DNA of 43,965 bases from Tubiluchus corallicola (lineage: Eukaryota; Priapulida; Priapulimorpha; Priapulimorphida; Tubiluchidae), in assembly GCA_030141605.1 (NCBI GenBank), contig JAQGDQ010000868.1:42501-86465 (forward strand). The letters run 5' to 3'. The stretch's first letter is position 1. Each line of letters begins with the position of its first letter. Positions 10,663 through 21,575 of this stretch are shown in pieces. A model generated the notes under the pieces. That model searched no databases. It was given only the letters and a program-made list of their open reading frames with translations, and was not told where the DNA came from. Made by a program: the position numbers and the translations under genes.

Positions 10663-11189
10663 TCATCAACACATCATAAATAAATTCTGGAAGATAAACT
10701 TTATAACCTTCAAAACTTCAGAAAAACTCAAAATTTTGGAGTTGTTTACGGAAGTTACGAAAATTATGGCTGATAGAAACCAACCAGGCTGAGAAACTAT
10801 GTAGTCCTTATTTTCTTCACGCCCTGGGTAATTTTGTTGACTTGAATGGGCATTTTGGTGGACTTGCAATTGAAGCATAAACACATAATATAAGTAATTT
10901 TCTCTCTGTGTTTTAACAGAAGTCCAGTCTGTCGTGTGTCATTGTCATCTGCATTTCAGTTCATTCATTCTTCGTGAAATTGCTTCTCATGACTGGATTG
11001 TGAAATAAGCAAAATAAAGAGAGCACTGCTTTTGTTGCGTTCCAACGCCTCTTTCGCATCATGTAGAAATAAGGCCTATGCCATTCAGCATTGACGTAGT
11101 GGGGGTGCCTGTCACTTGAATTGACAGATGCTTCTGACTGTGGGACTCGTGTATTTATTTAGTCGTCCACTCGTCCGCCTTGTTCTAGA
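10661..11189. other. Unassigned stretch
   Basis: No gene or repeat was recognised. CATCAACACATCRTAAATAAA occurs on both sides of the CA array (about 10357-10377 and 10665-10684), hinting at a duplication spanning it. Confidence 0.4.
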
Positions 11190-11270
11190 AGCTTGGCGTG
11201 GTGGTAGCGTGTTTATCTACGCTTCGGTTACCAACACTTTTGACAGCGCAGTGTGAGACCATGTTTACGT
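11190..11270 (+). repeat. Possible tRNA-derived SINE head
   Basis: The phrase TTGGCGTGGTGGTAGCGTG resembles a pol III A box in a tRNA D-arm. It is followed by a perfect 5-bp stem AGCGT/ACGCT (11206-11210 with 11219-11223) in the anticodon-arm position. The loop has one extra base and the downstream GGTTACCAAC is a poor B box, so if real it is degenerate. No tail or target duplication was found. Confidence 0.3.
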
Positions 11271-12190
11271 GCAAAAACGTAAACCTTGCACAATAAGCGA
11301 AATTTGGAACTTTGGCAAGTGACCAGGTCATGTAATTGCAGGAAACAAAGAGATACGCTTGGATCACAGCACTGCCACAAGAATAACTTTGCACGAAATT
11401 AATCTGTCAAGTCCTAAAAAGCAAAAAATAACATTCTTTTTTATTAAATTTGTCGAAATCTGATTCCACCAAGAAAAGATTCAAATCCAATCAAAGCATT
11501 TATTTTTATCCCAATCAAAAAATACATAGAAGATTAATACAAATAACCAAAAAACGGGAAAGGGTGGCGAAAAGCATAAGTTATCGAATCAGCCACCCCA
11601 GACGGAGTATAAACTTACAGCTACGCAGTATTGTATATATATATATATATATATAAACTGTAGTAATTTTAAAAAGAATTTAAAATCCTTTCAAGTTAAA
11701 TAATTGTAGCATTGAAATATATACTTCATTTATCATGACATTTACTATATATAAAATATTTCCAAAATTAACTGGAGAAGAGAAATAAAATTAACGGAAA
11801 ATACCTGCATGCTTACGATAATTTTAACTTGAGAATTAATATTACTTTTTAAACTAACTAAAACAAAACGAGTATAATAATTACATTTATATATCATGCA
11901 GACAATAGTGTATGTAAATAATTAATTATAACTCAAAAAACTGAAAAACACTTTATGTTGGGTAATGACTAATATTGCATAGAACCAGTCAGTTTTTGCT
12001 AGGCAATGGCATAGTTATCTCTTACACTGATTTCTCTGTTAGCAAGTTCGATCCCAACTGACAAGCAAATGCGTCAGTTGACAAGCAATTTCTCCGCAGC
12101 ACAAAATTCAAATAATTTACTTTGAGGCACCCGTTTTTCGTAAATATTTTTATTCTCTCGATGATCGCCATTCGTGACTTCGTGATTTCG
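11271..12190. other. Unassigned AT-rich stretch with a TA run
   Basis: A TA dinucleotide run lies at 11633-11655. The rest shows no gene, array or terminal repeat. Short open frames such as 11450-11656 look like chance. Confidence 0.45.
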
Positions 12191-12198
12191 CTATCAGA

Positions 12199-12206
12199 TG
12201 ACGTCA
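12199..12206. promoter_or_regulatory. Perfect CRE palindrome TGACGTCA
   Basis: An exact CREB/ATF consensus palindrome. No promoter or gene could be recognised beside it, so it may be chance. Confidence 0.2.
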
Positions 12207-15200
12207 GATTCGCAAATTTCCGAGGCAATAATGATCAGAACAGCATCAAAGAGAGAATATTCGCAAGTGCATCTGACACTGAAGTCGATTTAGTCCCTTT
12301 TCATTTTGCGCTCCAAAAACTTGTAATGTGAATTCAGTTTACTGGGGAAGCAGCTATAGTCTAATGTGCGATATGTGTTTTGTATGGTCCAAATGCCAAC
12401 GCTTTTTAAACTGAGCCGTCGTCAGTCAGGGGTGAAATTCTCGTCTATTTTGAATAATTTTAATAAACGTAAGAGAACCTCTAATGTAAGAGAAAATCCT
12501 ATTAACGATATTAGATTTCAATGCTATGGGCTCTAGCAAAAATAAATATTGCGCTCACAATCGCAATCAAAAATTCATATTTCTGATCATGCTAGATCAT
12601 GCACAGATTACATTTGTGCAAGCAAAAAGAAACAGGCATTTGCACAACTGTTGTGTTTTATATATTTATAACTGCAGCATAATTATATAGCGATGATGTC
12701 TAAATTCCGTAAAATTCCTTCTGGAGAATTTCCTCCTGGGTCAGAATATGAAATTTTAATGGTCTATTCTCTTCGGTTTAGAAAACTTTGAGCCCCTTAA
12801 GCACAGTAAAGCTCAATGTACACCAGAACATTTAAGGCCGGTTTAAGTAATCCGTTTAAGCGCGAGTGATGATATTCACCGTGAGTAGTTTTTTTTGTTC
12901 TGGGTAGTGTCATTTCGGCATGTCTGCAGTCCAATCACTGATGTCCAGCTACTTCTTTGGCGTCTATGGTTGCATATAATTGCGCGTAGTAGCTGGATTT
13001 GGTTGCACATTGTTGCGCATATAGTTGCTGGATAGAGCTGTCGGTTATGAGACTTTTACGCAACGCTTGTCTGCAGTCACTAATAAGCTAATCAGCAACC
13101 TCCTGGCGCTGAACTAATGGATCCAAATGAAAGATTATCGATGAAAAATGAGAGACGAAAAATGCGCTGTGGACACTGTCTGTGTTCTTGCTTGACTCAA
13201 CTCGACCGAGGACGCCGGCAGTTAGAAGTTACCCCATATTATGTATTTAAACCATAACGAGTAGGCGTGCACGCCTCTCATACTTTTGAGAATGCCTATT
13301 AAAATATCCTTCAGCTTTCAACTGGAGAATAATTACTGACGTAACGTAAGTTGGTTCTATAATTCTTCACTAATATGATGTCTATTTAGTCTAACGAAAT
13401 GGCGTTAAATTGTGTAACTAGTACTTCAAACACAATTAGTTGTACTAGTGTTCTTGGGTTTAGTGTTTAAACTAACGTTACCGACTGTTTTTTATTAGCT
13501 TTGGTATAATCAAATGCTACTTCATTAGACTTAGTATTAGACACATTGGTTAGTCCATCAATATCAATAAAGTCTACACTAAAGGCTGTTGTAACATTCT
13601 AAACTTCTATTATACTTTTTGAGGGCCTTGGTGTCAGCAAATAGTAATCAAGGCTACTCTATGTGTCAGTGGTTGGTTATAATGATGCTGTCTTGCTTTA
13701 CGAAGGCTTTCCAAAACGTACCTGATGTACAGGAAAACAGCTTGCAAGATTGCGTAGTGTTACAAACCAATAATTGTGCAATACAAAAAGTTACACACTG
13801 CATCTGGCATCGCTGTGTTTCTACAAAATTCTGATGGTTGTTTGTGTCGAAGGGTTTTTAAATTCGAGAGCTCTGCGAATAGAAATGATTTGGGGTGTAC
13901 GTGGAAGGAAATTATAGATTTATTACACATATAGCATATTTATTTATCATTTAAAAATCTTAACTTATGGAGAAATAAAATTACCACAAAGGCCACTGGA
14001 AACATGGTAGTCAATAAAATAACTACGACGCTTTCAATGTGGCAGTTGTGGCAATTTTGTAGCATAATTATTCTTTGTACACCTTGAACTTATTTATGCG
14101 TTTATTTCTTCTTCTTTAAAAACATGGGAACCTAACAGAGTGAAATAACGTCACCTTTCCAAAGAACCACAGTAGTAAGCGTTTGTTATTTCATTATTAT
14201 TACAGACTGTTGAAACCAAAACAGAGAATTTTTAGACAGCATACAAACGTGTACAGAGCATGCTGATTACGTAAAACATATGTTTTCAGGCGGTTGAAAG
14301 TAGCGACACTCTGGCGTGTTTCTGCAGTAGAATTTACGAGTTTGTATTTCAAGCGAAACGCGCGTGCAGTCATAAAAAAGTGGTGGTTTGAGTATAACGC
14401 AATCAAAGCTAAAGCAAAATAGACAAGTTCCACTCTAAAAAAGTCAGTAAAATCGCGTATTGTACACATTAGCAGAGAAAATGTCGAAGAGCGAGATAGA
14501 GTCTTTATTATGTAGGATAGAAGTGTTAGCAGTCTTTATAGCAACGGTTGCTGACATGAAGAACGTGTACACCAGGGTTCTGTAATCCACTTGTTTCTTT
14601 GTCACTGCTGGTTTAAGTCCCTTTAGCCGTCCTTCTGCCCACATTTGCTTTATCTTATTAGACTTCAGCAAAATTAAAGATGCCTAATAAAAAATTACAG
14701 TGGTGTTTACAGTAGTTTTTGGACAGCAATTTACTGTAGGATTTAATTAAAGTTTTCGTCATCTAGCAAGAAGCCAGATGACTTACTTGTAGTCCGATGT
14801 TTGAAGACAATTACTTTCCTACTAAAGGAATGTGTATTCATTGGAAGAGGAAACAATTATTTCTTATAATTGTGGAAAAATCTCGCTGTGCTTCTCTCTC
14901 TCGACGTTCAAAAGTCATTGTGCGCGTGAGCGGCATGAAAAACCAAGATTGACTTTACAAACTGCTAATTAGGAAATCAGTTTTCTGTTATCTCCAGCCC
15001 CCCGGATTTACATGTCCAAAAGTGACATAAAATGCGAGAAACTCATTAGGACAGCCTATAAAATTTAGTTGAACAAAGTATACCTGTTTACAGACCGTTC
15101 GTAGATGAATAGTACCTTACAATACAGTTTTTTAAATAAGTCTATCTCATTTGTTTTATAGTCAGATTGAGTTCTGCGATTGTTAATGATAGAATTTTGC

Positions 15201-15308
15201 ATAATAACAATAATAATGATGAAGAATTGAAAGCGCAAAAATGTATATAACACAGAAAAGAATGAGGTATTCTTTTGTTTGTGGACTTTGGATTTGATTC
15301 AATTTACA
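12207..15308. other. Long unassigned stretch
   Basis: No convincing gene was found. The most structured part is 12838-13110: two diverged copies of a ~34-bp GGTTGC...GCTGGAT unit (12967-13034), inverted TCCAGCTAC/GTAGCTGGA phrases, and a CTGCAGTC phrase on both sides. This looks like a DNA-transposon end or MITE remnant but is unproven. Minus-strand open frames at 14200-14671 show no recognisable domain. Confidence 0.4.
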
Positions 15309-15416
15309 CTGATAGCAGCAGCAGCAGCAACAGTAATAGCAGCAGCAGCAGCAGCAGCAACAGTAGTAGCAACAGCAGCAGCAACAGCCGTAGTAACAGC
15401 AGCAGCACCATTACTG
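15309..15416 (+). repeat. Imperfect GCA/ACA/GTA trinucleotide array
   Basis: An interrupted CAG-type repeat (GCA, ACA, GTA, ATA units). One frame reads as an Ala/Val/Thr run, which I consider an artefact because no recognisable sequence continues it. Confidence 0.92.
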
Positions 15417-15589
15417 CATAAGACTTCCATTATTGGCCCAGGGCAAAAAGGAACCAGAGTTAGCTATAATAGAGCGAGGTCATGTCCGCTCTAGAACAGA
15501 GACGAACGGCTCTCTATCCATCACTTACTTGCACTGCTGAGAAAAGTATCTTATTTCTCAATGTTTATGTTACTGAGTACCAGAGTTTG

Positions 15590-15725
15590 TATATACCGCT
15601 GGGTCCCCCGTGGGTTCCACCGCCCATTCTCATTGGCAGAAGCCGCCAAGACAAGCCGCCTGATTGGCAGACGCGGCCGCGACTCCACCTTCGTGCGCTG
15701 GATGAGTATTCGCAGTCATTTGTAA
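15590..15725 (+). promoter_or_regulatory. Probable promoter of the MAM-domain gene
   Basis: This short stretch is clearly richer in GC and CpG than its surroundings and includes GCGGCCGC (15673-15680). It carries two inverted CCAAT boxes in almost identical contexts, CTCATTGGCAG (15630-15640) and CTGATTGGCAG (15660-15670), spaced 31 bp, about three helical turns, as NF-Y pairs often are. A weak initiator-like CAGTCATTT follows at 15712-15720, about 130 bp before the first coding exon. The motifs are seen directly; the promoter role is inferred from position. Confidence 0.5.
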
Positions 15726-15851
15726 CTGTGTCGATACTTGGATGCTGGGAACTTGTTCATCTTCTTCAACTTGCTGCTTAGTCTTCTATTTACTTGTTGC
15801 GGAATTTATTGCTGACTTTAATTAAAAATGAAGTAATTGTGTTATATAACA

Positions 15852-16080
15852 ATGTTTGCAATGCAACACAGCTGTGCATTGTGCACCTTCACGTTTTTGT
15901 GCATTGCATTAACAGTGTCTGTGGTGTATGCAGGTTATGGCTGTGATTTTGAAGAAGACTGCCTATGGACGTTGACGGAAACGGTGACGCCGGATGGAAG
16001 AAAAGTAGAAGGTTTCAAATTACAACAAGCAGAAAAAGATAGAGGTCTAGCACAAGACTATTCGCCAGGAACTAGATATG
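15852..16080 (+). CDS. First coding exon: secreted/membrane MAM-domain protein (partial)
   Basis: The frame from ATG 15852 (A at -3; a second ATG is at 15861) encodes a signal peptide of about 27 residues with a hydrophobic core (FTFLCIALTVSVVYA), probably cut after VYA. Next comes GYGCDFEEDCLWTL, which matches the conserved CDFE-x(2-3)-C-x-W opening of MAM domains, and then QDYSPGTRYG, comparable to the family's D-H/Y-T-x-GT-G segment. The exon ends at 16080 with a consensus donor (ATATG|GTAAGA), splitting a codon after its first base (phase 1). MAM domains are extracellular adhesion modules of about 160 residues in receptors, proteases and secreted proteins. Only about the first 50 residues are here; the remaining exons were not found downstream in the window. 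The GC-rich CCAAT-containing stretch just upstream fits a transcription start. The protein's full architecture cannot be known from this exon. Confidence 0.7.
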
Positions 16081-16101
16081 GTAAGAAAATGTTTAAACTT
16101 A

Positions 16102-16353
16102 AAGTAGTAGGTAGTACTTTTTACTGGCAAAGTAGTAGGTAGTACTTTTTCTGGTAAGCTAGTAGATAGCACTTTTTACTGGTATAGTAGTAGGTAGTAC
16201 TTTTTACTGGTATAGTAGTAGGTAGTACTTTTTACTGGTACAGCAGTAGGTGGTACTTTTTACTGGCAAAGTAGTAGGTAGTACTTTTTCTGGTAAGCTA
16301 GTAGGGAGTACTTTTTACTGGCATAGTAGTAGGTAGTACTTTTTACTGGTAAA
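16102..16353 (+). repeat. 28-bp minisatellite at the start of the MAM-gene intron
   Basis: Nine tandem units of about 28 bp (core AGTAGTAGGTAGTACTTTTT followed by ACTGGTAT) begin 21 bp after the splice donor. Two units carry the variant CTGGTAAGCTAGTAG, about 138 bp apart, indicating a five-unit higher-order period. That variant contains GGTAAG, a good match to a splice-donor core. Confidence 0.95.
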
Positions 16354-16605
16354 GCTTGCGTATTTTTGTAATGTGTGCAATATTTAAAATGTCCGCTAAA
16401 CCTACAACTTTTTAAAGCGATATTTTTGCCTGTCAATTCGGGGGAACCCACTATGAAACTTTTAATTTTTTTAAAGTTTTGAAAAAAAACGTTTACTCTA
16501 TGAATTGACTTCGTTGAAAATCCTTGACATTAATGATAAGCAGACATTTCTGACTTGGCTAAAGTTTACATCTCCCCACACAAGAAATTTGTTCATGAAG
16601 AGGAC
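16354..16605. other. Unassigned intronic-type stretch
   Basis: AT-rich spacer between the minisatellite and the telomere-like repeats. No exon signal was recognised. Confidence 0.4.
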
Positions 16606-16719
16606 CAGGGTTATGGTTAGGATTAGGGTTGGGTTAGGGTTAGATTAGGGTTAGGGTTAGGATTGGGTTAAGGTTAGATTAGGCTTAGGGTTGGGTTAGG
16701 GTTAGATTAGGGTTAGGGA
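16606..16719 (+). repeat. Degenerate interstitial telomeric repeat (TTAGGG)n
   Basis: About 18 TTAGGG-related units include variants GTTGGG, GTTAGATTAGGG and GGATTAGGG. A 34-bp identical segment starts at 16623 and again at 16685, so the tract grew by a 62-bp tandem duplication. TTAGGG is the ancestral metazoan telomere motif and argues against arthropods (TTAGG) and nematodes (TTAGGC). Confidence 0.95.
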
Positions 16720-19062
16720 ATTGTAAGCTCATTCCTCAGATTTTACGAGTTTCATTAATATTCTCCAGAACTTTAAACGCTCTTAAATATTTGAGTTTTC
16801 AATTCTACGAAAGGTGTTGTTATCTTTTAAAAAGTGCCAACAATTGTTTTTATTCGATTCATTAGTTTAACGGTTTAAAAATTTTGTTTTCTAAGAAATT
16901 AATAAAACGATACAAGTTAACTACTGGAGTAAAAATAGGGTTTGCCTAGAATAATATATCTTTGCCTATGTTATTTATATATTTTTATCCATATAAAGTC
17001 TGTAGTTTGTAAGCACAATAGCCACACAGCAGTTAAGCGAAACGTTTGACTAAAATTATAATTGAGACCATCAATGTTCAGTTTCCATGAATAAGCAAAG
17101 CCCACGCCAGTCACTTAACCTTTAGCTGCATGAACGTCTTTAACGCCTTGACAATTAGTATTAATGGTTTTTCTTTATTACAAAATCAATATCGAAAACG
17201 GAATGCCACCGCTAAGGGATGCGGTGAGTCAGTAACATATTACTGACTGTGCGTTTCCTGAAACCTCTCTGGCTTTCGAAAGCGTCATTTCCGTAAACAG
17301 AAGTGCAATAATCGCAACACATGCACATTAAGTATTTTAATTTTTCATCTCTTGCCCACACCGCCTCGCTTCTCATTTTAGCACTGTCCTACATTATGGA
17401 TAGGCTGACAGGCTTGAAGTGAACATTCTACTCATCTCTGGATATTGAAAGCGATAAATCATTTAACGTGACAACGCTCCAATCAATACCGGAAATTGGA
17501 CAAATGACTCGAAGCGGCCAGTCGAAGATTTGAAGTCCTCTTTTCGCCTTCTTAACCAGCGCCTATTGAGTCTATAAATTTTGCACTTGAACAATGTTTA
17601 GCCATGGCTTCGCATGTTCGTGGTTTGTTCAAGATAATGAACACCTTTTAAGGTTTTCCAGTTCTTGCTGTCTACAGTCGTAAATTTCAAATTTTATTTG
17701 AAGTGGATTTAGTATTCAAACAAACCATAGTTTACTGAGAGTTCAGCTTTCCCCAGTAAAACAACAACAGAAGCTTTAGGTCATGACAACGCATTTGAAG
17801 CAAGGTTCAGTGATGTACATGCCGTTGTAGAATGTTGTTTAGACATAAGGTTTAGTAGATAGCAACTCTACTGTTTAGAAATACAAATACTTCTTTTTTT
17901 TATTTTTAACTTCAATTAAAACAGTCTAGTGCTCACGAGTTATGTTACATACTATAGGTATCATATAGAATTGTGTGTAAACAACTAATTTATCGTATTT
18001 ATGTCGTGTAAGAATGAAAGTTTATGGCGAACAAAATCAATGTTGTTTCTAGTTAATCACTAACCCTCTTCTGGAAATTTATTAGTTAATATTTCATCTC
18101 GCGCAGGACGTGCAGCGCTACTAATTAGCTATTAGGCAGGAAGACTGTTTAGGTTTCATTATTAGTCGACAGTGACTGTCTGGCTTCGTGGGAGAGCGCC
18201 GTCGTTACGACTAATTTGCGTATGCGTGAGTTATGCACGATCGTAGGCAGGATTTTGAGTGAACAGTAATGTTGACCGATTGACCAGAGGTTCACAAGAA
18301 ATGCTTTTTCAAAGTGATTGTTTGACTGATGTCACGTTAAACTGCACTTTTTTCATAATTTATGCATAAAATTGACAATTTTTTATGGTAATATTGTAGC
18401 TTTCTTGTGTATACCATTCACCAAGGACAATGCTTTCTCTTAAAAGACAAAGTTAATGTCTAATGGCAGATTAAACTGTCATAATGTCAAATTTAAATCG
18501 TTCTCTTACACGATCAATTTTCGAATGCAAATCAGATTTTTTTCGCAAAATACTAGATTTGAAGGCAAATTTCCTCTTAAAAGACTTGAACATTAATGCT
18601 AATGAGCTGACCAAAAGAATTTACTGAACACAACTGATTTTTCCCCCATCGTCAATATGCTCGGCATTACTAGCGTGTTTAAATAATTTGGCTTGAGAAT
18701 ATAATTTTCCCAATTAACGAAGTTTAATGAACTCACGACTAGCAAACACAAAATTTCACTCTTCTACACTCATACAAGTGCGACAACGTGATTTATCAGC
18801 CTGCGACAGATTATGAAAACAGGCTTATTCGCACTTTGCAGGTATCAAAAACGTAATAAGAAAATTAAGATGCAGCAAAATTGTTAAAAACCGATAAGAC
18901 TAATAGACATAATATTAAATATGTGATGGTATTAATATTATATATATATATACATAAATGAGTCTGTATAGAAAACAAAAAAACTGATAAGTAGATGGGT
19001 ACATTATTAACGAGTTAAAATATATAAGTGCTGGAACGATTAATTTTTGAAAGGTTTCTTCT
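16720..19062. other. Long unassigned stretch
   Basis: No gene, array or terminal repeat was recognised in 2.3 kb. It may be intron of the upstream MAM-domain gene. I looked for a second MAM exon with a plausible acceptor and did not find one. Confidence 0.4.
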
Positions 19063-19191
19063 AAAATCTTCTTCGTTTTCTTCTTCTTTTTCTTTTTCTT
19101 TTTCTTCTTCTCCTTCTCCTTCTCTTTCTCCTTCTTCTTCTTCTCCTCCTTCTTCTCCTTCTTCTTCTCCTTCTTCTTCTTCTTTTTCTTA

Positions 19192-19244
<53 letters not shown>

Positions 19245-19246
19245 TT
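19063..19246 (+). repeat. TTC/TCC array followed by (TTA)n
   Basis: A pyrimidine-only TTC/TCC tract (about 19066-19188) is followed by a near-pure TTA/ATT run to about 19245. The first part is a polypyrimidine mirror-like tract capable of triplex (H-DNA) formation. Confidence 0.97.
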
Positions 19247-19876
19247 AGTACATTCAATATTGACTTTATTATAGTGTGACAGACAAAAGACGTTACTATT
19301 TAATGATTCCAATATGATCAGATAAGGAGACATTGTAAGAGGTCTTCAGTTACTTGTTCGTTTTAGTACCTCTGATTTTCTACAGGTTCTAATTATTCTA
19401 GGAAAGTAAGTTCCATGCTGTCATATCTTAAAGCATCAGCAAATCGTGAAATCGTCATTGTAGGAATGCCCTGAGAGGATAATTTATAGTCTCCACGCTA
19501 CGCAATACTAAAAAAATCACAAAGCGTTTTTTCTGCGTGTGTTTACGCTTGCAAATGAAGCCCAGTCAGGCCATGAAGCGTAGCAGAACTTTTTTCATGC
19601 TTTCTCACGCGTCTCAGTCTGTTTTGTCTTATTACTATCCCTCTTGACATGCAAGAATTCCAGAGTAAACACGCCATCTTGTTTCTTGCTTCTCTGAGAA
19701 ACAGCAGGCAGTCTTCAGGTTGCGTACTTCTTGCTCGTGATGGAACTCAGAAAAAGTTGCGAAGTAAATATCATGAATCTTAATGATCTTGCGGGAAAAC
19801 TGAAATTAAATTAAGTTGATGTGATGTAGATGAAATAAAATCCTGCGAAAAATATCAGTTTAATTTATTTACAGTG
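19247..19876. other. Unassigned stretch
   Basis: No gene or repeat was recognised between the TTA array and the CAT/CGT array. Confidence 0.4.
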
Positions 19877-20098
19877 CCACCCACCATCATTAGCATCATC
19901 GCACGTCATCATCATCACCACCATCATCATCATCGTCATTGTCGTCGTCGTCGTTGTCGTCGTCATCATCATCATTATAATAATAATAATCATGATCATT
20001 ATCATCATCATCGTCATCGTCATCGTCGTCGTCGTCATCATCGTCATCGTTGTCGGGATCATCATCGTCGTTGTCATCATAAGCATCATCATCATCAT
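19877..20098 (+). repeat. CAT/CGT trinucleotide array, left edge of composite repeat
   Basis: Interrupted ATC, GTC and TTG units run right up to the left boundary of the first 1.47-kb direct repeat. The 24-bp segment 20057-20080 is identical to 25774-25797 beyond the right end of the second direct repeat. Confidence 0.95.
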
Positions 20099-21575
20099 TA
20101 TGTTTATGAAAACCAATGTAAAAATTGGTCCTTGAAATGCGATAACGAAAGTCGTTATGCTTGGTGTGAGCATATGTCTATAGGCTGTATTGAAGTTTAT
20201 CGCAAAGCAGCGGCCGACCAGCTAAGTGGCACATGGCAATTGTTAGTATATGTAGTTTGTACTAGAGAGAAGAGAAATTTATATAAGAAAGTGAAACAGG
20301 AAAAGTTAAGGTAGGTCAGCAAGAATAGGACAGCATTAAAAAAAATAGTTTGGAGAGAGAGGGTCATGGGATCAGGTTCACACATCATAGTTTTAGTTTT
20401 TTGAGAGGTGATTTATTTTATTTTTGTAAAAGTGTAATTAGTAATTATAAGTGGTTGTGCTAATGGAGAGAATTTTTTATACTTATATTTTTAAAAATTT
20501 TTTAAAAGCATGTTATGAAGGAGTCAGGAATACAAAAAAACGAATACAAATACAGGTTTTTTGGAGTCCTCAGGAGGAGACTTGAGAGACGAATTTCGGC
20601 TGCTAAACTCCTCAATTCTTAAACTCTCAAGCGCAGCCAATCGTGGTCCGCTAAGCAGAGCTCTGCGTGACCTTCACGATTCTCCTCTTTACATAGAAAA
20701 CAAACAAATATATATACACACGAACATATAACACAAGGATTTCTTAAAAAGTTTGTTAAGTTTATAAGTAGTTGTGTTGTTTTTAAATTGAGTGTTATTT
20801 GGATTAAATTTATTTAGATGCTTAAATTTAAATATTGTAAAGAGGGGAGCTTATATTTAGTAAATTTTTAAAAAAAAATTTTTTAGTTGTTTAAATTTAA
20901 ACTAATGTAAATAGGAGGGTTCTTATTCAGTAAATTTTAAATTTTTGAAATCCCAAGTGCAGACAACTAAGTGTTGCTAAAACTAGTTCTGCAACACCTA
21001 GTTCTCCTGTTTTATGTAATTACAAATAAGTATATAACATAAGGGTTTCTTAAAAGAATTTGTTATGTTTGAAAGCAGTTATGCTGTTTTAGGTTGAATG
21101 TTATTCAGATTAATTTAGTTAGATGTTTAAATCTAATTATTGTGAATAGGAGGGTTTTATTTAGTAGATTTTCAGAATTTTTTAGAGTTATTTTTAGAAA
21201 ACCATGGTTTTTCATTACTTTAATAGATATAACTAATTATAATTATAATTATAATTATAATTATTGATTTTATATTTTTTATTGATTTATATAAGGTTTT
21301 TGACTGGATTTTCTGATGAGTCGAGAAGCAATTATAATTTAAATGTAGCTCAGAGGGCAGTAGAAAGATGCTAGAGTTAGATTATAATTTGTTTTAGAGC
21401 AGAAATTTGTTAATTATATAGTGGAGTTGTTCTAAGACATTTCGGGCAAAATATTTTTTACTAAAATTACAATTTAACTGTAATATTTGTAATACAAGGG
21501 TTAGCTAAAAATATAATCATATACATGCACTAGATTTTCAAGATTGTCAGTATCCGCCATTTTTATGTTAAAGAT
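20099..21575 (+). repeat. Direct terminal repeat, left copy
   Basis: Begins TATGTTTATGAAAACCAATG and ends CCATTTTTATGTTAAAGAT. It contains a 70-codon ORF at its left end, then very AT-rich sequence with internal diverged repetition: a ~360-bp unit starting TCTCCTCTTTACAT near 20680 and TCTCCTGTTTTATG near 21001, and an AATTAT hexamer run near 21235-21264. The last ~170 bp are related to the first interior sequence after 21576, which carries the same phrases GTTCTAAG and CCGCCATKTT. Confidence 0.9.
20102..20314 (+). CDS. Conserved short ORF in left terminal repeat
   Basis: About 70 codons beginning VYENQCKNWSLKCDNESRYA and ending KKVKQEKLR before TAG at 20312-20314. It is Cys/Trp-containing with a basic C-terminus. 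No start codon lies inside the repeat in this frame; the open frame runs back into the CAT/CGT array as a His/Arg run. Its GC content is visibly higher than the rest of the repeat. I do not recognise the family. It could be an exon captured from a gene, a fragment of a transposon protein, or chance. The identical copy at 24270-24485 shows only that both repeats are young. Confidence 0.35.
   Translation, partial: VYENQCKNWSLKCDNESRYAWCEHMSIGCIEVYRKAAADQLSGTWQLLVYVVCTREKRNLYKKVKQEKLR

Noticed and set aside
15482-15781. 99-codon plus-strand ORF over the CCAAT/GC-rich stretch
   Set aside because: Fits better as promoter and 5' UTR; composition is explained by GC-richness and it precedes the signal-peptide exon.
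19865-20314. His/Arg-rich ORF continuing into the terminal repeat as one 146-codon protein
   Set aside because: The N-terminal half is microsatellite translation; only the part after 20099 recurs in the second copy.
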